Part shown: positions 25,620 to 33,570 of the stretch, piece after piece | Layout of the letters: every line of letters begins with the position of its first letter | Position numbering within the stretch: position 1 is the first letter of the stretch | NCBI RefSeq assembly: GCF_007655005.1 | Contig: NZ_SZVW01000003.1 | Span: 124,001 to 188,000, forward strand | Direction: 5' to 3' | Length of the DNA: 64,000 nt | Source of the DNA: Streptomyces tibetensis | GTDB taxonomy: Bacteria > Actinomycetota > Actinomycetes > Streptomycetales > Streptomycetaceae | Notes under the pieces: generated by a model | What the model was told of the DNA's origin: nothing | Database searches by the model: none | What the model saw: the letters and a program-made list of their open reading frames with translations, nothing else | Made by a program: the position numbers and the translations under genes

Positions 25620-26327
25620 ATGTCTGATGCTGCGCAGCCCACCGCTGCCGAGGTACGCGCCGCCGCCGAGGCGGTCAAGACCGCGCTCGACCGCCACCTG
25701 GCCGCGGTCGAACGCAGGTCGGGGGAGGACGACCCGGCCGTGTTCGAGGCGTTCAACCAGCTGGCCGCGGCCGCAGAGGTGTACGACGAACTGCTCTACG
25801 ACCGCTATGACGAGGTCACACCCTTCGAAATCCCCGGTGCGGAGGACGCGCTGCCCCCGTACACGGGCCCCGAGGAACCCAACGCGCTGAGCGTGCTGAT
25901 CCGTCGCGACTACGCCGTCTCCGAGCCGCAGCGCCTGCTGGCTCAGGCAGAGCGGATCGAGGCCGCGGAGGGCGATGACGGCTCCCCGGCCTCCGGGACG
26001 GTGCACGGCGCGCTCGGGCTGCTGTTCGGCGAGTTCGAGCCCGACGAGATCGCGTCCCGGCACAAGGAGTTCGGGCTGGAGGAGGGCGACTCCACGCTCT
26101 GGGTGACGGCGGCGGACGAACCGGCCGATCCCGGCGAGTGGCTGGAGGAGCCCTTCGAGCAGGTCGACCCGCAGCAGGTCGTCTGCCGCTTCGACGTCAG
26201 CGCCGTCTTCGACGACGACGTCGACGAGGACGAAGAGGACGAGGACGTCGACGGTCCGGAGGACGAGTTTCGAGGCGACCTGGGTGAGGACGAGGACCTG
26301 GAGCCGCTGGACGCGGACCGCCGCTGA
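25620..26327 (+). CDS. Conserved hypothetical acidic protein
   Basis: 235 residues from ATG 25620; the sequence upstream offers no ribosome site, and TAGCGT at 25607-25612 ends 7 bp before the ATG, which suggests a leaderless message. It starts with a helical segment (AAEVRAAAEAVKTALDRHLA). The middle (LLFGEFEPDEIASRHKEFGL, LWVTAADEP) looks globular. The tail is extremely acidic, with long Asp/Glu runs from about residue 197. No family function is known to me. Divergent from the DUF5703 gene. Confidence 0.75.
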   Translation: MSDAAQPTAAEVRAAAEAVKTALDRHLAAVERRSGEDDPAVFEAFNQLAAAAEVYDELLYDRYDEVTPFEIPGAEDALPPYTGPEEPNALSVLIRRDYAVSEPQRLLAQAERIEAAEGDDGSPASGTVHGALGLLFGEFEPDEIASRHKEFGLEEGDSTLWVTAADEPADPGEWLEEPFEQVDPQQVVCRFDVSAVFDDDVDEDEEDEDVDGPEDEFRGDLGEDEDLEPLDADRR

Positions 26328-26345
26328 GCACACACGTCGGCGACC

Positions 26346-26391
26346 ACGGGGGTGGTGGTCAGGGGCCCGGGCCCCTGACCACCACCCCCGT
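26346..26391. terminator. 46-bp perfect palindrome, bidirectional terminator
   Basis: Two exactly complementary 23-bp arms meet at 26368/26369 (ACGGGGGTGGTGGTCAGGGG then CCC, and the reverse). It lies between convergent genes, and its right end overlaps the first base of the stop codon of the RecD2-like gene. Confidence 0.85.
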
Positions 26392-29012
26392 CACGCGCCG
26401 CTGACCTGTGGCGCGAGCAGCACCGGGAGCCGGGTCGTGCGCGGCTTCGCCGGAACCTCGGCAACGGCACGGGGCAGTGCCTGCTCCACCCCGTGCACCA
26501 CGGACAGATGCCGGTCGGCCCGCCCGAACGCCGTGTACACCCACGGCCGGCTGAGGGACTGCGCCGCATCGCCGGGCAGCACCACGACCACCGCGGGCCA
26601 CCGGCTCCCCACGGCCTGGTGCGCGGTCAGCGCCCACCCGTGCCGCACCGACTGCTCCACCCGCTCCTTGGGCACGACGACGGTCTCGCCCTCACACGAC
26701 AGGTGCAGCCCCTCGGCGTCCGCCGTCACCACCCGGCCGGGCATCGCACGCCCCGGCACGGGGGAGTGGACGATCCGGTCACCGGGGTCGAAGCCGCCGA
26801 AGCGGCCCGGGCCCGGATTGAGCCGCTCCTTCAGCGCGGCGTTGAGCACCCGCGTCCCGACGGCACCGCCGTGCCCGGGGGTGATCACCTGGGTCTCCTC
26901 CGCCGGCACACCGATCGCCCGCGGCACCGAGTCCACGACGAGCTGGACCGCCCGGTGCACGGCCTCGCCCGCATCCCGCACCGGCACGATCACCAGCTCC
27001 TTGCCGGGAGCCTCGACCTTGTTCAGCTCGCCGACGCCGATACCGGAGACCAGCTCGCCCAACGGCCCGGGATCCGGCCGCCGCGAGGCCACCTGGGGGC
27101 AGATCCGCGCCGCGAGCAGGTCCGCGAACACCCGGCCCGGGCCCACGGACCAGAGCACCGCCGGATCCCCGGCCAGGACCAGCCGTGCCCCGTCCGGCAT
27201 GGACTCGGTCAGCAGAGCCGCCGTCTCGACATCCAGCTGGGGCGCGTCGAGCACCACGAGCAGATCGAGATCGAGGGCCCCGTCCGCGTCCCGGCCGGGC
27301 CCTTCGAGACCGGCGAGCAGTCCGGAGACGGTGGCGACGGGGACGCCGATGCCGGGAGCGTCAGCCGCGGGACGGCCGGGCGCGTCCCCGGCGGCCGCAC
27401 CGGGCTGCCGGGAGGCGTCGGCCGCTTCCCCCGCCGGCCCGCCGGCCTGCCGCAGCAGAGCCGCGAAACGGTTGCGGCCGATCGGGCCGTGCGTGGCCGC
27501 CCAAGCCCGCAGCCCGAGAGACCGCGCGGCGTTCAGCAGGGCCGCGGGCTCGGCCAGGGACGCCTCCCCGCCGGTGTGCAGCACCAGGCCCTGACCGGCC
27601 ACCGCGCGGATCAGCTCCGCGGTGGACCCCTGGGCCGCGGCGGCGGCCCGCTCCCAGTCCGCGGCCGAACCGTCCTGCTTGGGCGCCGAGTTGACCAGCC
27701 GGGCCAGGCCGTCGGCCAGGCTCTCCTCCGCCAGCGCGTACCGCTCCAGCCCGACCAGGACACGGACCGGACGCTCCTCGTCCTCCTCCGCGCCGTCCTC
27801 GTCGCTCCGGGCCGCAGTACCGGCCTCCTCCTCCAGGGCGTCCTGGAAGACCAGCGCCTCGCCCTCCGCGATGGCGCCCTGCACGGCGGCGTCGGGTTCC
27901 GGCACACCCCGCTGGGCCAGGGCCGCGAGGAGCGCGGGCATCTCCAGGGCGGTGTGCCCGGCCAGCGCCGCCTGCTCCAGGAGCCAGCCGGTGAGGGCCC
28001 GGCCGCGCCGCTCGTCGTCCGGGCCGCACCCGGTGCCGAGCAGGGCCCGTGCAAAACCGTCGGCCTGCTCGGGACGCACACCGACGACCCGCAGCAACTG
28101 CCAGGGGTCGGCGCGCAGTTGTTCGGCCGCTCTCTCGCCGAGAGCCGCGGCGACCTGCGGTGCGAGCGCTTCCGGCGCACCGCCCTCGCCGAGCACCAGC
28201 CGGACGGCCTGAACCGTCTCCGGCGCGGGAGCCGCCGACGCGGCGACGGGCTCGGGAGCCACCGGCTGCGGCCGCCGCTCCGGCTCGGGGGCGGGCCGCC
28301 GAGGGGCGGGCCGGGGTTCTTCGAAGACCGTGGCCGCCGGCTTCTCGCCGCTCTCGACTGCTCGTACGGCAGCGAGCAGATCGGCGGCCTTGCCGCGCAG
28401 CCTCGTGCCGCTCTCGATCGGCGCCTTCTTCTCGGCCTTGCGCTGCTCGATACGCTCCCGCTCGACCTGCTGGGCCCGAAGCTCGGCCTCCGCCTCGGAC
28501 ACCTGCCCGACGCCGGCGTCACCGCCCCCGGTGCCGGGCTCGGAGCCCGTGTCACCGCCCTCCGCTTCGGAGACCTGCCCGGCGTCCCCGTCACTGCCCC
28601 CGGCGCCCGCGTCACCGCCCTCCGCTTCGGACACCTCCCTGGCGTCCCCGTCGCCGCCCCCGGCGCCCGCGTCACCGGCCTCCGCTTCGGACACCTCCCC
28701 GGCGCCCCCGTCACCGCCCCCGGCGCCCGCGTCACCGCCCTCCGCTTCGGCGACCTGCCCGGCGCCCCTGTCACTGCCCCCGGCGCCCGCGTCACCGCCC
28801 TCCGCTTCGGACATCTCCCTGGCGTCCCCGTCGCCGCCCCCGGCGCCCGCGTCACCGGCCTCCGCTTCGGACATCTCCCCGGCGCCCCCGTCGCCGCTCT
28901 CGGTGTCGGGCGCTTGCCCGGTGTCGGCCTCTCCGGCACCGCCGGCCGGTGTGACCTCGGTTCCCGGCGTCCCCGGCTCGGCGTTCTCCGTGGTCTCGGG
29001 CTCCGTGCTCAC
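26391..29012 (-). CDS. RecD2-like helicase homologue with degenerate ATPase motifs
   Basis: 873 residues from GTG 29012. The first ~165 residues are low-complexity acidic repeats. Then comes a RecD2-type helix-hairpin-helix region (DPWQLLRVVGVRPEQADGFA near 305, later GHTALEMPALLAAL). The Walker A position reads VLHTGGEASLAEPAALL near 475, where GGPGTGKTT is expected. The Walker B position reads VVLDAPQLD near 583, where DEAS is expected. Later motifs survive: LVLAGDPAVLWSVGPG near 605 and GWALTAHQAVGSRWPAVVV near 790, then YTAFGRADRHLSVV. It may therefore bind DNA without ordinary ATP-driven unwinding. It overlaps the aldo/keto reductase by 4 bp. Confidence 0.8.
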   Translation of the reverse strand: MSTEPETTENAEPGTPGTEVTPAGGAGEADTGQAPDTESGDGGAGEMSEAEAGDAGAGGGDGDAREMSEAEGGDAGAGGSDRGAGQVAEAEGGDAGAGGGDGGAGEVSEAEAGDAGAGGGDGDAREVSEAEGGDAGAGGSDGDAGQVSEAEGGDTGSEPGTGGGDAGVGQVSEAEAELRAQQVERERIEQRKAEKKAPIESGTRLRGKAADLLAAVRAVESGEKPAATVFEEPRPAPRRPAPEPERRPQPVAPEPVAASAAPAPETVQAVRLVLGEGGAPEALAPQVAAALGERAAEQLRADPWQLLRVVGVRPEQADGFARALLGTGCGPDDERRGRALTGWLLEQAALAGHTALEMPALLAALAQRGVPEPDAAVQGAIAEGEALVFQDALEEEAGTAARSDEDGAEEDEERPVRVLVGLERYALAEESLADGLARLVNSAPKQDGSAADWERAAAAAQGSTAELIRAVAGQGLVLHTGGEASLAEPAALLNAARSLGLRAWAATHGPIGRNRFAALLRQAGGPAGEAADASRQPGAAAGDAPGRPAADAPGIGVPVATVSGLLAGLEGPGRDADGALDLDLLVVLDAPQLDVETAALLTESMPDGARLVLAGDPAVLWSVGPGRVFADLLAARICPQVASRRPDPGPLGELVSGIGVGELNKVEAPGKELVIVPVRDAGEAVHRAVQLVVDSVPRAIGVPAEETQVITPGHGGAVGTRVLNAALKERLNPGPGRFGGFDPGDRIVHSPVPGRAMPGRVVTADAEGLHLSCEGETVVVPKERVEQSVRHGWALTAHQAVGSRWPAVVVVLPGDAAQSLSRPWVYTAFGRADRHLSVVHGVEQALPRAVAEVPAKPRTTRLPVLLAPQVSGA
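28501..28900 (-). repeat. 60-bp tandem repeats encoding acidic N-terminal repeats
   Basis: The string TCCGCTTCGG recurs at 28561, 28621, 28681, 28741, 28801 and 28861, an exact 60-bp period (20 residues). The protein unit is approximately SEAEGGDAGAGGGDGDAREV. Copies differ at a few positions, so this is an expanding disordered linker. Confidence 0.95.
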
Positions 29013-29995
29013 AGCGTGCTCCAGTCGTGATCGGGATAGCGGTGCACGGGCACCGACACATCGTCGAGCGCCCGGCAGATCTCGTCAGGAAGACTAAGGG
29101 TCTCCACTGACAATGCCGCCGTGAGCTGCTGCGCGTTGCGCGCGCCGACGATCGGGGCGGCCACGCCGGGCCGGTCGCGCACCCACGCCAGGGCCACCTG
29201 GAGCGGCGTCACCGCCAGCCCGTCGGCCGCGGTCGCCACGGCGTCCACGATGCGGCTCGCCGTGTCGTCGAGGTACGGCGCGACGAAGGGCGCGAGGTGC
29301 TCCGAGGCGCCACGCGAGTCCGGCGGCACCGTGTCCCCCCGGTACTTGCCCGTCAGCACGCCGCGGCCGAGCGGCGAGGAGGGCAGCAGCCCTATGCCCA
29401 GGTCCAGCGCGGCCGGCAGCACCTCCCGCTCCACACCGCGCTGCAGCAGGGAGTACTCCAGCTGCGTACCGGCCAGCCGGGTCCGGGTGCCGGGGGCCGC
29501 CAGCTGCCAGGTCGCGGCCTTGGCCAGCTGCCAGCCGCAGAAGTTGGAGACGGCGGCGTACCGGGCACGCCCGCTGGAGACCGCCAGGTCGAGGGCCTGG
29601 AGGCTCTCCTCCAGCGGGGTGTCGGGGTCGAAAGCGTGCACGTGCCACAGGTCGACGTGGTCCGTGCCGAGCCGGGCGAGCGAGGCGTCCAGCGCGGAGA
29701 GCAGATGACCGCGGGAGCCGTCGAACCGGCGGTCGGGGTCCGGCACGCTGCCGGCCTTGGTGGAGATGACCAGGTCCCGGCGCGGCACCAGCCCTTCCAT
29801 GAGCCTGCCGAGCAGGTACTCGGCCTCACCGTCCCCGTACACGTCCGCGGTGTCGACGAGGGTCCCGCCCGCTTCCCAGAACGTCTTCATCAGGTCAGCG
29901 GCGTCGTGCTCGTCGGTGTCCCGCCCCCAGGTCAGGGTGCCGAGCCCGATGCGGGACACACGAAGGCCGGTGCGGCCGAGATGCCTCTGCTCCAT
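29009..29995 (-). CDS. Aldo/keto reductase
   Basis: 328 residues. The family tetrad is visible: Asp-Tyr in VDTADVYGDGEAE near residue 48-55, Lys in VISTKAG near 81, and His in VDLWHVHAFD near 118. The C-terminal NADPH segment reads PIVGARNAQQL near 288. It reduces a carbonyl with NADPH through a TIM-barrel fold; substrate unknown. Its TGA overlaps the GTG of the RecD2-like gene, so the two are translationally coupled. Confidence 0.92.
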   Translation of the reverse strand: MEQRHLGRTGLRVSRIGLGTLTWGRDTDEHDAADLMKTFWEAGGTLVDTADVYGDGEAEYLLGRLMEGLVPRRDLVISTKAGSVPDPDRRFDGSRGHLLSALDASLARLGTDHVDLWHVHAFDPDTPLEESLQALDLAVSSGRARYAAVSNFCGWQLAKAATWQLAAPGTRTRLAGTQLEYSLLQRGVEREVLPAALDLGIGLLPSSPLGRGVLTGKYRGDTVPPDSRGASEHLAPFVAPYLDDTASRIVDAVATAADGLAVTPLQVALAWVRDRPGVAAPIVGARNAQQLTAALSVETLSLPDEICRALDDVSVPVHRYPDHDWSTL

Positions 29996-30079
29996 GAACG
30001 CCGAGATTACTGGCCAGAACGTACGTGTGGGTGGCCGCGGTCGACGGATTTCCCTGGGCGGCCGGCGGGTCGCCCCGAC

Positions 30080-30139
30080 CCGGCCGCAGCCCGTCGTCCT
30101 CGGTCGGTAAGTGCCGGCCGCAGCCCGTCGTCCTCGGTC
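30080..30139. repeat. Direct repeat across the 3' end of the pectate lyase gene
   Basis: A 26-bp sequence beginning CCGGCCGCAGCCCGTCGTCC occurs at 30080-30105 and 30114-30139, a 34-bp period. The second copy runs into the stop codon of the minus-strand gene (30138-30140). Confidence 0.85.
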
Positions 30140-31241
30140 AGCACGTGCCGTCAGACACCTGAAGCCCCTTGTTCGCGCCCGCAGTCCGGCTCACGACGGC
30201 CGGCACGCAGCCCGCCGCGTCGAGACGGTAGGAGTACGGGATCGCGACCGTGGTGGTGGACTTCGGGTCGGGGCCGGCCGGATGGTTCTCGCTGCCCGGG
30301 CGGGACCAGGTCACGTTGTCGAAGACGTTGCCGCCGACCTGCCAGGAGCCGGCCTCGTCGGTGTAGAAGGTGCCGAGGACGTCCTTGGAGTCCTCGAAGT
30401 AGTTGTTGTCCACCTTGGCGCGGGCGCCGGCCCGGGAGTTGATGCCGGACTCGTTGAGACGCACGTAGTGGTTGTTGTAGAGGTGCGCGATGCCGCCGCG
30501 CAGCAGGGGGGCGCGCGAGTCGATGTTCTCGTACCGGTTGTGGTGGTACGTGATGTAGCCGTTCGAGCGGTCGCTCTCGCTGTTGCCGACCAGGCCGCCC
30601 CGGCCGGAGTTGCGCAGGACGCTGTAGGACAGGGTCACGTACTGGGTGTTGTCCTTGAGGTCGAACAGGCCGTCGAAGCCCTCCGACTCGCCGCCCGAGG
30701 CCTCCAGGGTCGTGTGATCGATCCAGACGTTGCGCACGTTGCGTTCGATGCCGATGGCGTCTCCGCCGTTGGACGTGGGGGAGCCCGACTTCTTGACGTT
30801 CCGGACGGTCACGTTCTGGACGATGATGTTCGTCGATTCGCGGATGTGGATGCCCAGTTGGTCGAAGAGGGCGCCGCCGCCGACCCCGACGAGGGTCACG
30901 TTGCTGACCTTCTTGAGCTCGATCACGCCGTCCGCGGTGTCGCAGCTGCCGCCCGACACCTTCTTGGTGTTGGCGTGGTTGACGGTCCCGGTGACCTCGA
31001 TGGTGATCGGGGTGCTCGCGCTCGCCCGGCCGCACAGCGCCTGGTGGATCTCCGTTCCCGTGGTCGCCCGGACCGTCCGGCCTCCGGCGCCGCCGGTGGT
31101 CCCGCCGTTCTGGGCCGCGTAGCCGGTGGCGCTGCCGGTCGCGGCCGAGGCCTCGGGCATCGACACGAGCGTGCCCGTCGCCGCCGCCAGGGCCAGTGCG
31201 GCCAGGGCCGCCGGGAGTCTCAGGGGGAGTGCTCGCTTCAT
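30138..31241 (-). CDS. Secreted pectate lyase (polysaccharide lyase family 1 type)
   Basis: 367 residues from ATG 31241. The first ~32 residues form a Sec signal peptide (KRALPLRLPAALAALALAA... SMPEASA). The parallel beta-helix signatures are present: GIHIRESTNIIVQNVTVRNV, the conserved WIDHTTL near residue 170, and the catalytic-Arg region RAPLLRGGIAHLYNNHY near 245. PL1 enzymes cleave polygalacturonate by beta-elimination with calcium. A perfect 16-bp palindrome 35 bp upstream is likely the operator of a sugar-responsive LacI-type repressor. Confidence 0.92.
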   Translation of the reverse strand: MKRALPLRLPAALAALALAAATGTLVSMPEASAATGSATGYAAQNGGTTGGAGGRTVRATTGTEIHQALCGRASASTPITIEVTGTVNHANTKKVSGGSCDTADGVIELKKVSNVTLVGVGGGALFDQLGIHIRESTNIIVQNVTVRNVKKSGSPTSNGGDAIGIERNVRNVWIDHTTLEASGGESEGFDGLFDLKDNTQYVTLSYSVLRNSGRGGLVGNSESDRSNGYITYHHNRYENIDSRAPLLRGGIAHLYNNHYVRLNESGINSRAGARAKVDNNYFEDSKDVLGTFYTDEAGSWQVGGNVFDNVTWSRPGSENHPAGPDPKSTTTVAIPYSYRLDAAGCVPAVVSRTAGANKGLQVSDGTC

Positions 31242-31276
31242 CCTTGCCTCTCCGTCCGTCGTTGGAAGGTGGGTGC

Positions 31277-31292
31277 TGGAAAGCGCTTTCCA
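31277..31292. promoter_or_regulatory. LacI-family-type palindromic operator upstream of the pectate lyase
   Basis: TGGAAAGCGCTTTCCA is perfectly self-complementary with the central CG typical of LacI-family sites. It lies 35 bp upstream of the lyase ATG, where bound repressor would block transcription. No LacI regulator gene is in the window, so the regulator must act in trans. Confidence 0.7.
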
Positions 31293-31451
31293 CGGCGAAA
31301 GGTAGGAACTTGCTGTGCACGCGTCAATGGTCGCGACCATGATTTCTGTTCACGCATCTGGACAACGCGTCGACGGTGGCCGTGTACCTCCCCCCGGCCC
31401 GCGCGCTAAGGTGCCCGCACAGCACGTTACTGATCGGTAAGGGGATGTGGC

Positions 31452-32507
31452 ATGCAGCTCGGTATCAACCTCGGCTACTGGGGTGCCGGAATGGACGCGG
31501 ACAATCTGGCCGTCGCCCAGGAAGCCGACCGGCTCGGGTACGCCGTCTGCTGGGCCGCCGAGGCCTATGGTTCCGACGCCGCCACCGTACTCAGCTGGGT
31601 CGCCGCACAGACCGAGCGCATCGACGTGGGCTCCGCCATCTTCCAGATCCCGGCCCGCCAGCCCGCGATGACGGCCATGACCGCCGCCACCCTCGACTCC
31701 CTGTCCGGCGGCCGCTTCCGCCTCGGCCTCGGCGTCTCCGGCCCGCAGGTCTCCGAGGGCTGGTACGGCGTCAAGTTCGACAAGCCGCTCGCCCGCACCC
31801 GTGAGTACGTCGAGATCGTCCGCAAGGCCATGACCCGCGAGCGGCTGTCCTACGAGGGGCAGCACTGGACGCTGCCCCTGCCCGGCGGCCCGGGCAAGCC
31901 GATCAAGCTGACCGTGCACCCGCAGCGCGAGCACATCCCGCTGTACATCGCCGCGATCGGCCCGAAGAACCTCGAGCAGACCGGCGAGATCGCCGACGGC
32001 GCGCTGCTGATCTTCCCGTCCGCCGAGCACCTCGAGGACACCACGATCACGCACCTGCGCGCCGGGCGCGAGAAGGCCGGCAAGACGCTCGACGGGTTCG
32101 ACGTCTGCCCGACCCTGCCGCTCGCCGTCGGCGACGACAAGGACGTGGCCGCTCTTGCGGACACCTTCCGCCCCTACACCGCGCTGTACGTCGGCGGCAT
32201 GGGCAGCCCCAAGCAGAACTTCTACAACCAGCTCGCCCAGCGCATGGGCTACGAGCAGGAGGCCGCCGAGATCCAGAGCAAGTACCTCTCCGGCGACAAG
32301 CAGGGCGCCGCGGCCGCCGTGCCGCACGACCTGATCGACAAGACGACCCTGCTCGGTTCCGTCGACCGGATCGCGGACCGGATGAAGGCCTACGCCGCGG
32401 CCGGGGTCACCACCCTGTCCCTCGCACCGGCGGGCTTCACGCTCGACGAGCGGCTCGCGTCCCTGCGGGCCGGCACGGAGGCCCTGGAGCGCGCCGGGCT
32501 CGCCTGA
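31452..32507 (+). CDS. LLM-class F420-dependent oxidoreductase (luciferase-like)
   Basis: 351 residues from ATG 31452 with AAGGGG upstream. A bacterial-luciferase-like TIM barrel opens MQLGINLGYWGAGMDADNLA and continues with EADRLGYAVCWAAEAYGSDA and LSGGRFRLGLGVSGPQVSEGW. C-terminal segments GSVDRIADRMKAYAAAGVTT and LSLAPAGF fit the F420-dependent subgroup common in actinobacteria. It likely performs a hydride transfer with coenzyme F420; substrate unknown. Divergent from the pectate lyase. Confidence 0.88.
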   Translation: MQLGINLGYWGAGMDADNLAVAQEADRLGYAVCWAAEAYGSDAATVLSWVAAQTERIDVGSAIFQIPARQPAMTAMTAATLDSLSGGRFRLGLGVSGPQVSEGWYGVKFDKPLARTREYVEIVRKAMTRERLSYEGQHWTLPLPGGPGKPIKLTVHPQREHIPLYIAAIGPKNLEQTGEIADGALLIFPSAEHLEDTTITHLRAGREKAGKTLDGFDVCPTLPLAVGDDKDVAALADTFRPYTALYVGGMGSPKQNFYNQLAQRMGYEQEAAEIQSKYLSGDKQGAAAAVPHDLIDKTTLLGSVDRIADRMKAYAAAGVTTLSLAPAGFTLDERLASLRAGTEALERAGLA

Positions 32508-32526
32508 ACCCGACCGGGAGTTTCAG

Positions 32527-32567
32527 CGGCCGTGGTGGGGGCTCGGGGGTCTTCCCCGCCACGGCCG
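32527..32567 (+). terminator. Intrinsic terminator after the LLM oxidoreductase
   Basis: CGGCCGTGGTGGGG pairs with CCCCGCCACGGCCG (14 bp with one G-U) around a 13-nt loop, 19 bp past the stop codon. Confidence 0.65.
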
Positions 32568-32771
32568 TCACGCGGAACAACGCGCCGGGCCGCCCCCGGT
32601 TACGGCACCACGGCCTCTTCTCCGGCCCGGTCGTCGAAGCCCCGCGTCCTCCATTCGGCGGAGTTGTCCCTCACACCTGTTGCAGCGCCCACCTCCCCGC
32701 ACTTGACTCGTTCTTCGCGGAACCCTGCGGAATGTCGCAGTACGCCCACGCGCGCGGGAGAGGTGCCCACG

Positions 32772-33560
32772 ATGCTTTCGGCCAAGAGTCTGTTCCAGGA
32801 GATCCTCGACAACGACGAGTCCTTCGCCCTGTTCTGCTCCATCGCCGCGAGCGGCGAGTCCCAGGGCGGCTGGGAGAACGCCCGCATCGCCGCGCTCGTG
32901 CCCGAGGCCGAGCGAGAGCTCGCCCCCAAGATCAGCCGCCACGGCGCCGACGAGGACAAGCACGGCCGGATCTTCAACGCCCTGATGAAGAAGCGCGGCC
33001 TCGACCCCGTCCGGGTTCCGCCCGAGACCGACTACACCATGCTCCTGGAGAAGAACGGCATCGGGCTCGCGCACGAGCGGCTGAAGCGCGACGAGCGGCT
33101 CGCGGTCCAGGACATCGTCACCTACCTCTCGCACAGCAGGGTCACCGAGCAGCGCGCCTCCGAGCAGATGGACCTTCTCCGCAAACACTTCGCCGACCAC
33201 CCGGACATCGGCCGCGCGGTCAAGCAGATCTCGGGCGACGAGGACAACCACCTCGCCTACTGCCACGAGGAACTGCTGCGCTTCGCCTACGCGGGCCACG
33301 GCCGGGTCATCCAGCGCACCCTGCGCGAGTGCGCGCTCGCCGAGATCCGCATCTACCGCGACGTGAGCCTCGCCGTGATGGCGCACATGGGCCGCATCCT
33401 CGGCTGGTCCAAGGCCAAGTCGGCGGTGCTCGCGGCGGGCATCCACGCGATGTACGCGTATGAACGCCTCGGCGGCTGGCGCCGGATGGTCTCACTGGCG
33501 CAGCCCGAGCGCCGCGACGCCCTCGGCGGCCCCGCGACCCCGGAACCCGAGTTCGCCTGA
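32772..33560 (+). CDS. Ferritin-like di-iron domain protein
   Basis: 262 residues from ATG 32772, with GAGAGG 9 bp upstream. Predicted mostly helical. Glu/Asp/His clusters resemble a four-helix di-iron site: EAERELAPKISRHGADEDKH near residues 47-66 (the E...DEDKH spacing) and QISGDEDNHLAYCHEE near 155-170. Homologues are annotated only as ferritin-like domain proteins. It could be an oxygenase or oxidase rather than an iron store, because it is longer than bacterioferritin. It converges on corA with 10 bp between stops. Confidence 0.75.
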   Translation: MLSAKSLFQEILDNDESFALFCSIAASGESQGGWENARIAALVPEAERELAPKISRHGADEDKHGRIFNALMKKRGLDPVRVPPETDYTMLLEKNGIGLAHERLKRDERLAVQDIVTYLSHSRVTEQRASEQMDLLRKHFADHPDIGRAVKQISGDEDNHLAYCHEELLRFAYAGHGRVIQRTLRECALAEIRIYRDVSLAVMAHMGRILGWSKAKSAVLAAGIHAMYAYERLGGWRRMVSLAQPERRDALGGPATPEPEFA

Positions 33561-33570
33561 GCCGGTCCGG

